From Collinsella sp. (GTDB lineage Bacteria > Actinomycetota > Coriobacteriia > Coriobacteriales > Coriobacteriaceae), in the NCBI GenBank assembly GCA_014871605.1, contig WGSQ01000058.1, forward strand, positions 1-10,229: a DNA stretch of 10,229 nt. Direction: 5' to 3'. Position 1 is the stretch's first letter; the number at the start of each line of letters is the position of its first letter. Of the stretch, positions 1-5,730 are shown in pieces. Position numbers and translations under genes: made by a program. Below the pieces are notes generated by a model, which saw nothing but the letters and a program-made list of their open reading frames with translations, was not told where the DNA came from and ran no database searches.

Positions 1-31
1 CCAGCACGAAGACGGCGCTCACCGTTGTATG

Positions 32-57
32 ACAATGGGCAATGAACCTACCATTGT
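32..57. repeat. Inverted repeat upstream of the MOSC gene (possible operator)
   Basis: A perfect 7-bp inverted repeat, ACAATGG (32-38) and CCATTGT (51-57), has a 12-nt spacer. It overlaps a second small dyad, TTGT-ATG-ACAA (25-35). There is no T-tract, so it does not look like a terminator. It sits 45-70 nt before the GTG start of the MOSC gene, where an operator could lie. I see no convincing promoter: TTGACA at 74-79 has no matching -10 box. Confidence 0.3.
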
Positions 58-101
58 TGTAGGATTCAGCGTATTGACATCCTCGAGCGAAAGGCGCACA
101 C

Positions 102-734
102 GTGCCCCAAGACCATCCGACCGATAATCCCATCCTCAATGCCGCGAGGCGCGAGCTGGCGGAACATGCGAAAGCGACCGCTCCCCTGTGCACGGCAAAC
201 GACGCCTACAATGGACCCGCCCGTATCGTCTCAATCAACACGTCGGAGCACAAAGGCACTCGCAAGTTGCCCGTCGCCGATGGACGCGACACCGTCATCG
301 AGCAATTTGGCCTCGCTACCGATGCGCACGCCGGACATTGGCACCGCCAGGTCTCTCTTTTAGCCGCGGAGTCCATCCAGACGGCGCAGGCACGCGGGCT
401 CGACGTACACGAGGGTGACTTTGGAGAGAACTTCACAACCCGGGGCATCAACCTGCTCTCGCTCCCCTTGGGCACGCAGCTCAAGCTTGGCAGCGAGGTG
501 CTTGTCGAAATCAGCCAAATCGGCAAGGCCTGCCACACACGCTGCGCCATCTACTATCTCGCCGGCGACTGCATCTTTCCCCACGAGGGCGTTTTCGGCG
601 TGGTACTAAAGGGCGGAGAGGTCCATATCGGCGACGATATCCAGGTAGTCAAACTCGGCGACGGCACCTGTTCGTTCACCCCCGCCGAGGCGCTCGAAGA
701 GATTGAGCAGGCTCGCCAGGAGGGCACGCTGTAG
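102..734 (+). CDS. MOSC domain-containing protein
   Basis: This is a 210-residue stand-alone MOSC-domain protein. MOSC domains carry sulfur on a conserved cysteine or bind molybdenum cofactor, and related single-domain proteins sit beside MogA/MoaB-type cofactor genes in gut Gram-positives. Seen in the sequence: a poorly conserved leader of about 38 residues, then the domain start PARIVSINTSEHKGTRK (about 39-55), DAHAGHWHRQVSLL (74-87), DFGENFTTRGI (106-116), and the GKACHTRC...GDCIFPHEGVFG block (141-166). The conserved cysteine is probably C144; C148 and C157 are nearby. The C-terminal tail, about residue 188 onward, is acidic and helical. The start is GTG, chosen because AAAGG at 90-94 lies 7 nt upstream. 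It appears cytoplasmic, with no signal peptide. No Moco biosynthesis gene is visible here, so the partner pathway is inferred; the left edge of the window may hide one. Confidence 0.85.
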   Translation: MPQDHPTDNPILNAARRELAEHAKATAPLCTANDAYNGPARIVSINTSEHKGTRKLPVADGRDTVIEQFGLATDAHAGHWHRQVSLLAAESIQTAQARGLDVHEGDFGENFTTRGINLLSLPLGTQLKLGSEVLVEISQIGKACHTRCAIYYLAGDCIFPHEGVFGVVLKGGEVHIGDDIQVVKLGDGTCSFTPAEALEEIEQARQEGTL

Positions 735-795
735 TTGTAAAACCCCACGTTGAGATAGCTTTTACAGCCCCAAACCCCTCTTAAACAGGCCCCCG

Positions 796-907
796 TAACG
801 TTAAAGTTGAACTCTATGGTTTCTCAACAATTCATCATAACTGCAGGTCAAAGCCAAAGCCTCAAGTTCAACTTGACCCTTTGGAACCTTTAAGGTTCAA
901 GTTGAGG
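796..907. promoter_or_regulatory. Cluster of palindromes upstream of the exported cell-wall protein
   Basis: The 234-nt gap between the MOSC gene and the next gene contains several perfect dyads. TAACGTTA is at 796-803 and AGTTGAACT at 805-813. TCAAGTTCAACTTGA (15 bp, one central base) is at 862-876, and GAACCTTTAAGGTTC (15 bp, one central base) at 884-898. TCAAGTT occurs again at 897-903, and TTGAGG at 902-907 can pair with CCTCAA at 860-865. The half-site AAGTTGA/TCAACTT recurs on both strands. A possible -10, TAGAAT, lies at 921-926 with no good -35, so the palindromes cover where a -35 would be. That arrangement fits binding sites for a dimeric activator or repressor. A folded leader RNA is the alternative. 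Confidence 0.45.
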
Positions 908-968
908 TCGAAAGCAGTAGTAGAATACCGTTCGAACCATAACCTACGATTGATTGCAGAGGGACTGG

Positions 969-2102
969 ATGCAGCATTCGAATCATCGCACCGCAGCGCT
1001 CATTGCGTCGAAGCCGGCTCGTATCATCACGAGCGCCGCGCTCGCCGTTGCGCTGACGGCCACGCCGATGCTCTCCCCCGTTGCGGCGTATGCCGCCTCG
1101 CAGGCAACGCAGGACCAGCTTTCCGCAGCCCAGCAGAAGATCGAAGCCGCCACGAGCGCCTACAACGACGCCCGCACCAAACTCGATGACCTGCAAAAGC
1201 AGATTGACTCCAATGAGGCGAGCATCGAGGAAATCGAGGCTAAGCTTCCCGAGCAGCAGGCCAAGGCAAGCTCTGCCATGCGCGATCTGTACAAGTATCA
1301 GAAGGGCACCAATCCCATCGTGAGCTTCCTGGTCAACGCGCAGAGCCTGGGTGAGTTCATCACGACCTGCAAATACACCAACCAGATCACGAGCTCGAGC
1401 GTCGACGAGATCGAAGAGCTCAATAACATGCAAACCGAACTTGAGCAGAACAAGGCCGAGCTCCAGCAGGCCAAGTCACAGCTTGAGGCAGAGCAGAAAA
1501 ACGCCGAGGATGCGCTGGCGCAGGCCCAGCAGCTCCGCAGCGAGGCACAGGCAAAAGCCGAGCAGGAAAATGCCGCCGAGCTTGCCAAGCTTGAGGCCGA
1601 TAAGGCCGCTGCCGCCGAAAAGCTCTCGGGCGAGGGCGTAAGCGGCAGCAATTCCAGCAGCCAGGCCACCAACACCAACACCACCATCGACACCACGGTG
1701 AACAACGCCAATACCGGTAGCTCCGATTACGATTCGTTCATTAATGAGTGGACGGGCCGCATCGACAATTATCTCGCCGGCTCCCCCATGGCAGGCCAGG
1801 GCTACAACTTTGCCGTCGCCGCTTGGAATACCGGTGTCGACCCCCGTTGGTCCCCCGCCATCGCCTGCATCGAGAGCACCAAGGGTGCTTATTGCGCCAA
1901 TTCTTACAACGCCTGGGGCTGGAGTGCCCGTGGCGGCGGTTGGCGCAGCTTTGGCAGCTGGAGCGAGGGCATCTCCGCTCACGTCGCCTATCTGGGCGCC
2001 AACTACGGCTCCACCCTTACCCCGGCAGCGGCCAAAAAGTACTGCCCGCCCACGTGGCAGGACTGGTACAACAAAGTCGCCGCTCAGATGAACCGCATCT
2101 AA
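969..2102 (+). CDS. Exported PcsB/CwlO-like coiled-coil protein with lysozyme-like C-terminal domain
   Basis: The protein has 377 residues from ATG 969, which is preceded by AGAGGG (958-963) at 5 nt. An in-frame TTG at 954 lacks a comparable site. Residues 1-42 form a Sec signal peptide: basic start, hydrophobic core, and probable cleavage after AYA at 40-42. Residues about 46-220 are a long heptad-rich coiled coil (QDQLSAAQQKIEAAT... through DKAAAAEKLS). It contains an SFLVNAQSLGEFI stretch (119-131) like the N-terminal region of PcsB and CwlO peptidoglycan hydrolases, which FtsEX-type systems control. Residues about 225-252 are a Ser/Thr/Asn-rich linker. Residues about 253-377 resemble a lysozyme/glucosaminidase-like fold: AIACIESTKGAYC (298-309) with E302 as candidate catalytic acid, then NAWGW (314-318), FGSWSEGI (328-335) and a YCPP...WYNKV end. 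It probably acts outside the membrane in cell-wall cleavage or remodelling. CwlO and PcsB normally end in an NLPC/P60 or CHAP domain, which is absent here. Catalysis is inferred. Confidence 0.8.
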   Translation: MQHSNHRTAALIASKPARIITSAALAVALTATPMLSPVAAYAASQATQDQLSAAQQKIEAATSAYNDARTKLDDLQKQIDSNEASIEEIEAKLPEQQAKASSAMRDLYKYQKGTNPIVSFLVNAQSLGEFITTCKYTNQITSSSVDEIEELNNMQTELEQNKAELQQAKSQLEAEQKNAEDALAQAQQLRSEAQAKAEQENAAELAKLEADKAAAAEKLSGEGVSGSNSSSQATNTNTTIDTTVNNANTGSSDYDSFINEWTGRIDNYLAGSPMAGQGYNFAVAAWNTGVDPRWSPAIACIESTKGAYCANSYNAWGWSARGGGWRSFGSWSEGISAHVAYLGANYGSTLTPAAAKKYCPPTWQDWYNKVAAQMNRI

Positions 2103-2112
2103 GTGCAACTGC

Positions 2113-2141
2113 AAAGGGCCCCAATGGGGCCCTTTTCTTTT
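2113..2141. terminator. Strong intrinsic terminator between convergent genes
   Basis: The perfect 10-bp stem AAAGGGCCCC (2113-2122) and GGGGCCCTTT (2126-2135) has a 3-nt AAT loop and is followed by TTCTTTT. It starts 10 nt after the stop of the exported protein gene. The minus-strand kinase gene ends at 2140, inside the T-tract, so the same stem could stop transcription arriving from the right. The U-run on that side (TTTGCAGTT) is weaker. Confidence 0.92.
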
Positions 2142-3531
2142 AGGTAGCGGAGGTATCGACGACGCCGGTCGCATTGACAACCGCGACTATGACGATCATG
2201 CATAGGAGCAGCACACCCAATGACTTGAGCAAGAGCTTCGCGAGCTTCTTGCCGCGATAGCTGTCGAGCAATGCGAATCGCCGACGAAGACGGCGCTTAT
2301 CGAGCAGCGCAAAATGCATAAGCACCATAAGGCCATCGACAAAGAAAAAATACTCGATTATGAGAAGCCACGTCGGGTAGCTTTGGTTTGCTCCCGTGGG
2401 GTGAAAGACGGCAAAGTGGCTACCGGCAAAGAACACAAGCAGCGAGAAGCAGACGAGCGTATTCCAAATGCGCCCCAGAGACTCCGGAACGCGAGAGAGC
2501 AGACCGCATGCAGCGGAGGCGGCAGGGCCAGGAAGCCCTGCGGGTTTCTGGAGCCCTTGGGACGCCAACACTGTCTCCGAGTCTGGAGTACGGACAGGCG
2601 CAGGCGCAGGAGGCCGCACGGGGCGACTCAGATCGTATGCCGCGCGCGTCGCCCGTCCCAATGCTTCCGCACTCGCAAAACGCTTGGCCGGATCGAGCGC
2701 CATCGACATGCAGACGGCATCGGAAAGTGGAGTGGGAATACCGCGCGCCTCGCATTGCTCGCGCATGTCGAGCCCTGGTTTAGGGTCGACTCCCGTCAAG
2801 CAGAAGAACAACAGGGCGCCCAGCGCGTACACGTCGCTGCGCACACTCGTCTGCCCAAACCCATACTGCTCGGGCGGCGCATAGGGTCGCGTGCCAAACT
2901 TGACGGTGTCGGCATCGGCGCCATCGCGCCATACGCGCGCGATCCCCAAGTCGATAATCACCAGCGATGAAAATGTCAGGCCGTCATCAGGCGTATAGTT
3001 GGCACCTGTCACGATGATATTCGACGGCTTGAGGTCGCGATGGATCACCGGCGCCGACGTCTCCCCCGCTATTGCAGAACCGGCGTGGAGCTCGCCCACG
3101 GCATCGCATAGGGCAGGATACAATTCACGCGCATAATCGGGGGTGGCTCCCAGACGGTCCACCAGCGCCCCGAGCGTCTCCCCTTCGATGTATTCCATAA
3201 CCACGTTGAGCTCGTCGCCCACACGACGACAATCGACGATTCTGGGCAGGTGCTCAAAACGCCTGCCTGCCCGCTGAGCGGCAAACAGACGCTCGTATGC
3301 CCCGCCGATTTGAGCCGAAGCATCGATGCGTTTACGGACAAAGGGGCCGAGCGAACCACCGCCGGTTCCTTCAAAGTACACGAGCTCGGTTGCTTCAACG
3401 GACGAGCGCTTAAGTACACGCTCCACGCGATAGCTGTCGTCGCGATCGAGCGACGCCAGGTGCTCGGCAAGCGCTGCGGTCAGCTCGTCATCGGAATATG
3501 TTGGGCTCTGAGTATCCATAGCCTCCATCAT
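2140..3531 (-). CDS. Membrane-anchored serine/threonine protein kinase
   Basis: The 463-residue protein (ATG at 3531) has an N-terminal Hanks-type kinase domain and a C-terminal membrane region. Motifs, numbered from this start: likely ATP-binding lysine K67 in FVRKRI, hinge MEYIEGETLG (112-121), catalytic loop HRDLKPSN (164-171), metal-binding DLG (194-196, in place of DFG), activation segment ending GTRPYAPPEQYG (213-224), and SDVYALGALL (232-241). The usual glycine-rich loop near residues 35-45 is not recognisable. A Pro-rich linker (about 305-335) leads to three predicted membrane spans (about 355-376, 387-410, 433-458), so the kinase domain should be cytoplasmic. No PASTA or other sensor repeats are present. 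The start is uncertain: ATG 3519 has GGAGG only 2 nt upstream, and GTG 3549 is also open. It lies 86 nt downstream of an HTH regulator gene on the same strand and may act with it. Substrates are unknown. Confidence 0.85.
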   Translation of the reverse strand: MMEAMDTQSPTYSDDELTAALAEHLASLDRDDSYRVERVLKRSSVEATELVYFEGTGGGSLGPFVRKRIDASAQIGGAYERLFAAQRAGRRFEHLPRIVDCRRVGDELNVVMEYIEGETLGALVDRLGATPDYARELYPALCDAVGELHAGSAIAGETSAPVIHRDLKPSNIIVTGANYTPDDGLTFSSLVIIDLGIARVWRDGADADTVKFGTRPYAPPEQYGFGQTSVRSDVYALGALLFFCLTGVDPKPGLDMREQCEARGIPTPLSDAVCMSMALDPAKRFASAEALGRATRAAYDLSRPVRPPAPAPVRTPDSETVLASQGLQKPAGLPGPAASAACGLLSRVPESLGRIWNTLVCFSLLVFFAGSHFAVFHPTGANQSYPTWLLIIEYFFFVDGLMVLMHFALLDKRRLRRRFALLDSYRGKKLAKLLLKSLGVLLLCMIVIVAVVNATGVVDTSAT

Positions 3532-3617
3532 AGCGCAGGGCGCAGACACCCCATGGCATCCGCGCCCCGTTCGTTTGCATCGTTGTTCGACAGCTCTACC
3601 GGCTCAGATATCAGCCG

Positions 3618-4040
3618 CTAACTCACCGTCTCCTCGCCAAAGCGATACAGTTCCTCGTTGACCTTTTGGAGACTGCACCCGCGATCGATGCAAAAGATGA
3701 TAATCGCATCGCGGCGGTCCTTGCAGTTAAGGACGCTTACCCCGGCAGCCGTCAGCGCACGGTTGGTCTCTTTGAGCGTCAGCGCCATCGCAAAGGCAAT
3801 CTGCAGCACCTTATTGCGACTCGGATGACGCGCACCGGTAAAGATCTGATAGCCAAAGGTCTCATTGAGATCAGCCATACGGACCACGCGCGAGCGCTCC
3901 AAGCCCTTTTCCTGCAGTAGCTGCTTCAGGTAGTCCGAAAGCGACGGGGCGGCAAAGTCGTGCTCCCTGATATAGCCATCGATGTTCGGCGCATCGAGAA
4001 GCTCATTGAGCAACTCCTCGGTCAGCTTTTTATCGGACAT
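3618..4040 (-). CDS. Helix-turn-helix (XRE-like) regulator paired with the kinase gene
   Basis: The 140-residue cytoplasmic protein has a helical N-terminus (1-30). An XRE-like HTH follows at about 34-100, around SDYLKQLLQEKGLERSRVVR and YQIFTGARHPSRNKVLQIAF. The C-terminal segment, ETNRALTAAGVSVLNCKDRRDA then a YRFGEET tail (about 91-138), resembles a regulator family I recognise in Clostridia and Coriobacteriia, often next to a Ser/Thr kinase. The start ATG has the best ribosome-binding site in the window (GGAGGTGA, complement 4047-4054, 6 nt spacing). The gene sits 32 nt after the FxLYD gene and 86 nt before the kinase, so co-transcription is likely. DNA binding is inferred from the fold, and the target sites are unknown. 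Whether the kinase phosphorylates this protein cannot be read from sequence. Confidence 0.8.
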   Translation of the reverse strand: MSDKKLTEELLNELLDAPNIDGYIREHDFAAPSLSDYLKQLLQEKGLERSRVVRMADLNETFGYQIFTGARHPSRNKVLQIAFAMALTLKETNRALTAAGVSVLNCKDRRDAIIIFCIDRGCSLQKVNEELYRFGEETVS

Positions 4041-4060
4041 ACGACTTCACCTCCCCCAGT

Positions 4061-4073
4061 GCATGCAACATGC
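4061..4073 (-). repeat. Small hairpin between the FxLYD and HTH genes
   Basis: GCATG-CAA-CATGC (4061-4073) is a perfect 5-bp dyad in the 32-nt gap between the two genes. Its edge lies 7 nt from the end of the HTH gene's Shine-Dalgarno complement (4047-4054). It is too short for a terminator and has no U-run. It may be an intercistronic RNA hairpin that tunes expression or stability, or it may be chance. Confidence 0.25.
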
Positions 4074-4516
4074 TAGAAACCGCTTACGTCCGAACGCTCC
4101 CAGCTAGCAACCTGGTCGGGAGACACCGTACCCAGCGCCTCGAACTTCCAGGAGCCGCCCGCCTTCAGATGATTGGTGTTTGCAAGAGCCGTTCCAACCT
4201 GGTTGCCATCGGCATCATACAGAACATATTCAATCTGAATGTAGCTCTTTTCCTTGTCCGTGTTATTGGTCAGGGTGCCCGTGATCTTATAGGTAAACTG
4301 ATTGGAAGTGTCTTCAGCCTCGTCAGCAATGGTATACGGTTCTTGCGGTTCTTTTTGCTCCTCAGCCTGCCGTGTCGTCTCGGCAGGTTTTGCCGAATCG
4401 CTCGCAGACGAATCGGTTGAGTTGCCGCCCATAGAGCCCACGGCACCGACAATAACCAGCACCACGATGATGCCTAGGACAATCTTGCCAATCGGCTTCT
4501 TTCCCTCTTTTGCCAT
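4073..4516 (-). CDS. Membrane-anchored FxLYD domain-containing protein
   Basis: The 147-residue protein begins with a lysine-rich segment, then one membrane span (about 9-28, KIVLGIIVVLVIVGAVG). A low-complexity Ser/Asp/Glu linker (31-60) and an extracytoplasmic beta-rich domain (about 68-147) follow. The domain carries the FxLYD signature in variant form, YVLYDADGNQVGTA (97-110), followed by LKAGGSWKFEA (117-127), as in the FxLYD family. The function of FxLYD domains is not established; they are small surface domains in Gram-positives. The ATG has AAGGA 6 nt upstream. That ribosome-binding site lies in the 3' arm of a perfect 14-bp inverted repeat (4522-4575), so translation may be structure-controlled. 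It is the first gene of a probable FxLYD, HTH, kinase unit and may supply its outside-facing part. Confidence 0.8.
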   Translation of the reverse strand: MAKEGKKPIGKIVLGIIVVLVIVGAVGSMGGNSTDSSASDSAKPAETTRQAEEQKEPQEPYTIADEAEDTSNQFTYKITGTLTNNTDKEKSYIQIEYVLYDADGNQVGTALANTNHLKAGGSWKFEALGTVSPDQVASWERSDVSGF

Positions 4517-4521
4517 TATTC

Positions 4522-4575
4522 ATCCTTCCTACGATCCGGCTACCGTGCCGGCACACAGCACATCGTAGGAAGGAT
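4522..4575 (-). promoter_or_regulatory. Perfect 14-bp inverted repeat that encloses the FxLYD ribosome-binding site
   Basis: ATCCTTCCTACGAT (4522-4535) and ATCGTAGGAAGGAT (4562-4575) are perfect inverted repeats with a 26-nt spacer. In the minus-strand transcript the second arm contains AGGAAGGA, the Shine-Dalgarno of the FxLYD gene, so the hairpin would hide it 5 nt before the ATG. The spacer has its own dyads: CCGGC (4536-4540) with GCCGG (4547-4551), and GTGCCGGCAC (4545-4554). A possible -10, TTTAAT, on the minus strand (4574-4579) overlaps the 5' arm. A start there would give mRNA lacking part of the hairpin, whereas read-through mRNA would carry all of it. A DNA operator with half-sites 40 bp apart is an alternative. 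Confidence 0.6.
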
Positions 4576-4589
4576 TAAACTTGAATTCA

Positions 4590-4681
4590 TTAGCTGAGAG
4601 CTAAGGTTGCGGTAAACGGCCAATGCAGTTATCCAAACGCCGAGCAAACGCACTTTGCGCGACCGTCTGCTGGCAGTGCGT
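4590..4681 (-). other. Intergenic stretch with two dyads between the small membrane protein and FxLYD genes
   Basis: TTAGCT-GAG-AGCTAA (4590-4604) is a perfect 6-bp hairpin. ACGCACT (4648-4654) and AGTGCGT (4675-4681) form a 7-bp repeat with a 20-nt loop, overlapping the stop codon of the small membrane protein gene. In the minus-strand transcript the second stem is followed only by TTTG, so it would be at best a weak terminator. I see no clear promoter here. Confidence 0.3.
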
Positions 4682-5004
4682 CAACCCACCGTTACGGATT
4701 CCCCAGTAAAGGCGCTAATCATCAACAGGACAAAGAACACCAGGTAGCTGGCACTCAGCGGGTACGCAATAATCAGGAAGACGACCCAGCCGACAGTGGT
4801 TTTACCGTCGGCACGGCGTTGCTCGCGATTGCGGCAAAGCCAAATCGTCACGCCAATGGCCACAATCAGCAACACGAGTGCCGCTGCTGCCAACCCAGCA
4901 AGCGCAAACATTACGCCAATGCTCACAGCGATGACCGGAAGCAGCAGCAAACCGCACCCGCATCCACCCGGACTATATACGGCAGACTGTCGGCGTCGCC
5001 TCAT
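4681..5004 (-). CDS. Small multi-span membrane protein of unknown function
   Basis: I do not recognise the family. From ATG 5004 the product is 107 residues: an Arg-rich start (MRRRRQ), a Gly/Cys-rich PGGCGCG stretch (12-18), two closely spaced hydrophobic segments (about 19-57), a basic cytoplasmic loop CRNREQRRADGK (57-68), and a long hydrophobic C-terminal region (about 71-100) that can hold one or two spans. ATG 5004 has GGGGGTGG 7 nt upstream. The alternative GTG at 5034 adds ten residues and overlaps the higA stop by one base (TAGTG), which would allow translational coupling. By position it is the third gene after higB and higA. Whether it belongs to that module is unknown. Confidence 0.6.
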   Translation of the reverse strand: MRRRRQSAVYSPGGCGCGLLLLPVIAVSIGVMFALAGLAAAALVLLIVAIGVTIWLCRNREQRRADGKTTVGWVVFLIIAYPLSASYLVFFVLLMISAFTGESVTVG

Positions 5005-5033
5005 CGCCGCGCCACCCCCATCATCTTTGAGCA

Positions 5034-5375
5034 CTACAGTGCGATGGCCTGCTGAACAGGAACGATCTTGTCGAGTTCCGGTTCGATCCGCCTTTTCTCG
5101 GCCTCAAGGTCAAACGCCACCTGAGCGCGCAGCCAATAACCATCCGTCAGGCCAAAATAACGGCAAAGACGGAGGTCGGTGTCGGCCGTCACGCGACGTT
5201 TTCCCAAGACAATCTGCCCGATACGCTGAGCCGGAATCCCAGTCTCCTTAGCAAGGCGATATTGAGAAATGCCCATGGGAACAAGAAACTCCTCTTTGAG
5301 AAGCTCACCAGGAGTCACCGGCGACAGCAAATCGGCCGAAGCCTCATCACTTGTGATAATCGACGATTTCGACAT
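5034..5375 (-). CDS. higA: HigA family antitoxin (XRE-type)
   Basis: The 113-residue antitoxin starts at ATG 5375, supported by AGGAG about 10 nt upstream. An open extension to 5450 would only read into higB in another frame. After a short leader, SPVTPGELLKEEFLVPMG (18-35) is the typical HigA/VapI N-terminal motif. An HTH follows: ISQYRLAKETGIPAQRIGQIVLGKRRVTADTDLRLCRYFG (36-75). The C-terminus (82-113) is helical and probably helps contact the toxin. HigA binds and neutralises HigB and normally represses its own promoter. The start lies inside the 3' end of higB (29-nt overlap), so the pair is translationally coupled, in the toxin-first order usual for higBA. Confidence 0.93.
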   Translation of the reverse strand: MSKSSIITSDEASADLLSPVTPGELLKEEFLVPMGISQYRLAKETGIPAQRIGQIVLGKRRVTADTDLRLCRYFGLTDGYWLRAQVAFDLEAEKRRIEPELDKIVPVQQAIAL

Positions 5376-5628
5376 TCCAAGCCATCTCCTGTCTCCACTC
5401 AAAACAGACCCGATAGCGCTCGTTAACACGGATGCTATATTGACCGGCACGATCGCCCTTCAAAGCTTCCAGGCGGTTGCCCGGTGGAACGCGAAGATCA
5501 TCAAGTGAAGCACAAACCTGCAGTTGGCGAATCTTCCTCAACGCAACACGCTCAAAGGGCACGAACCTCCTGACCCGCACACCCATGGCAAAGCGTTCGG
5601 TATCCTCATCTTTATACGATGCAATCAT
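5347..5628 (-). CDS. higB: HigB family toxin (RelE-like mRNA interferase)
   Basis: This 93-residue protein has the full HigB pattern: MIASYKDEDTERF (1-13), VRRFVPFERVALRKIRQL (19-36), DDLRVPPGNRLEALKGDRAGQYSIRVNERYRVCFEW (43-78), and EIVDYH at the end (87-92). HigB toxins of the RelE/ParE superfamily cut mRNA at the ribosome; conserved basic and aromatic residues in the central block and the near-terminal Tyr-His fit this. Length matches the family, and nothing suggests inactivation. The ATG has AAGG 7 nt upstream, and a perfect TATAAT lies about 50 nt upstream. It is followed by overlapping higA. Chromosomal copies may act in stress response, phage defence or mobile-element maintenance. No mobile element is visible here. 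Confidence 0.94.
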   Translation of the reverse strand: MIASYKDEDTERFAMGVRVRRFVPFERVALRKIRQLQVCASLDDLRVPPGNRLEALKGDRAGQYSIRVNERYRVCFEWRQEMAWNVEIVDYHK

Positions 5629-5639
5629 AGTATCGCCTT

Positions 5640-5716
5640 ACGTTAGTAACGTCAAACGTTTCTATAGACTTACATCTCTATTATATCGTACGTTTGTTCG
5701 TGTTTTCTAGAACAAA
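5640..5716 (-). promoter_or_regulatory. higBA promoter with candidate HigA operators
   Basis: On the minus strand a perfect -10 TATAAT lies at 5685-5680, about 52 nt before the higB ATG; no good -35 is visible at 16-18 nt. Dyads surround it. ACGTTA-G-TAACGT (5640-5652) is a perfect 13-bp palindrome downstream of the -10. TTTGTTC (5693-5699) and GAACAAA (5710-5716), with a 10-bp spacer, cover the -35 region. AAACGTTT (5654-5661) and TCTATAGA (5661-5668) are smaller dyads. Autorepression by HigA or the HigBA complex at one or more of these is likely from family behaviour. Which dyad is bound is unknown. The region is much richer in A/T than its neighbours. Confidence 0.6.
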
Positions 5717-5730
5717 TAGTCCTTCACGCC

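Noticed and set aside
74..79. TTGACA resembling a -35 box
   Set aside because: No -10-like hexamer occurs at 16-18 nt; the sequence there is GC-rich and already near the MOSC start.
2..127. Open frame entering from the left edge (plus strand, ends TAA at 125-127)
   Set aside because: It gives 41 codons, overlaps the MOSC start by 26 nt, has no recognisable product and includes the inverted repeat. It could be the tail of an upstream gene, but nothing in the window supports this.
736..766. TGTAAAA...TTTTACA inverted repeat after the MOSC gene as a terminator
   Set aside because: The stem is 7 bp and mostly A/T with a 17-nt loop and no U-tract after it, so it is not convincing as an intrinsic terminator.
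1476..2180. Antisense frame (234 codons) under the exported protein gene
   Set aside because: It is low-complexity Gly/Ala-rich sequence that spans the terminator and lacks motifs. It is a shadow of the coiled-coil gene.
2314..2970. Plus-strand frame opposite the kinase
   Set aside because: Arg-rich product without motifs, and the minus strand carries all kinase signatures.
5376..5450. Upstream extension of higA to 5450
   Set aside because: The extension lies within higB in another frame; ATG 5375 has the ribosome-binding site and gives the family's normal length.
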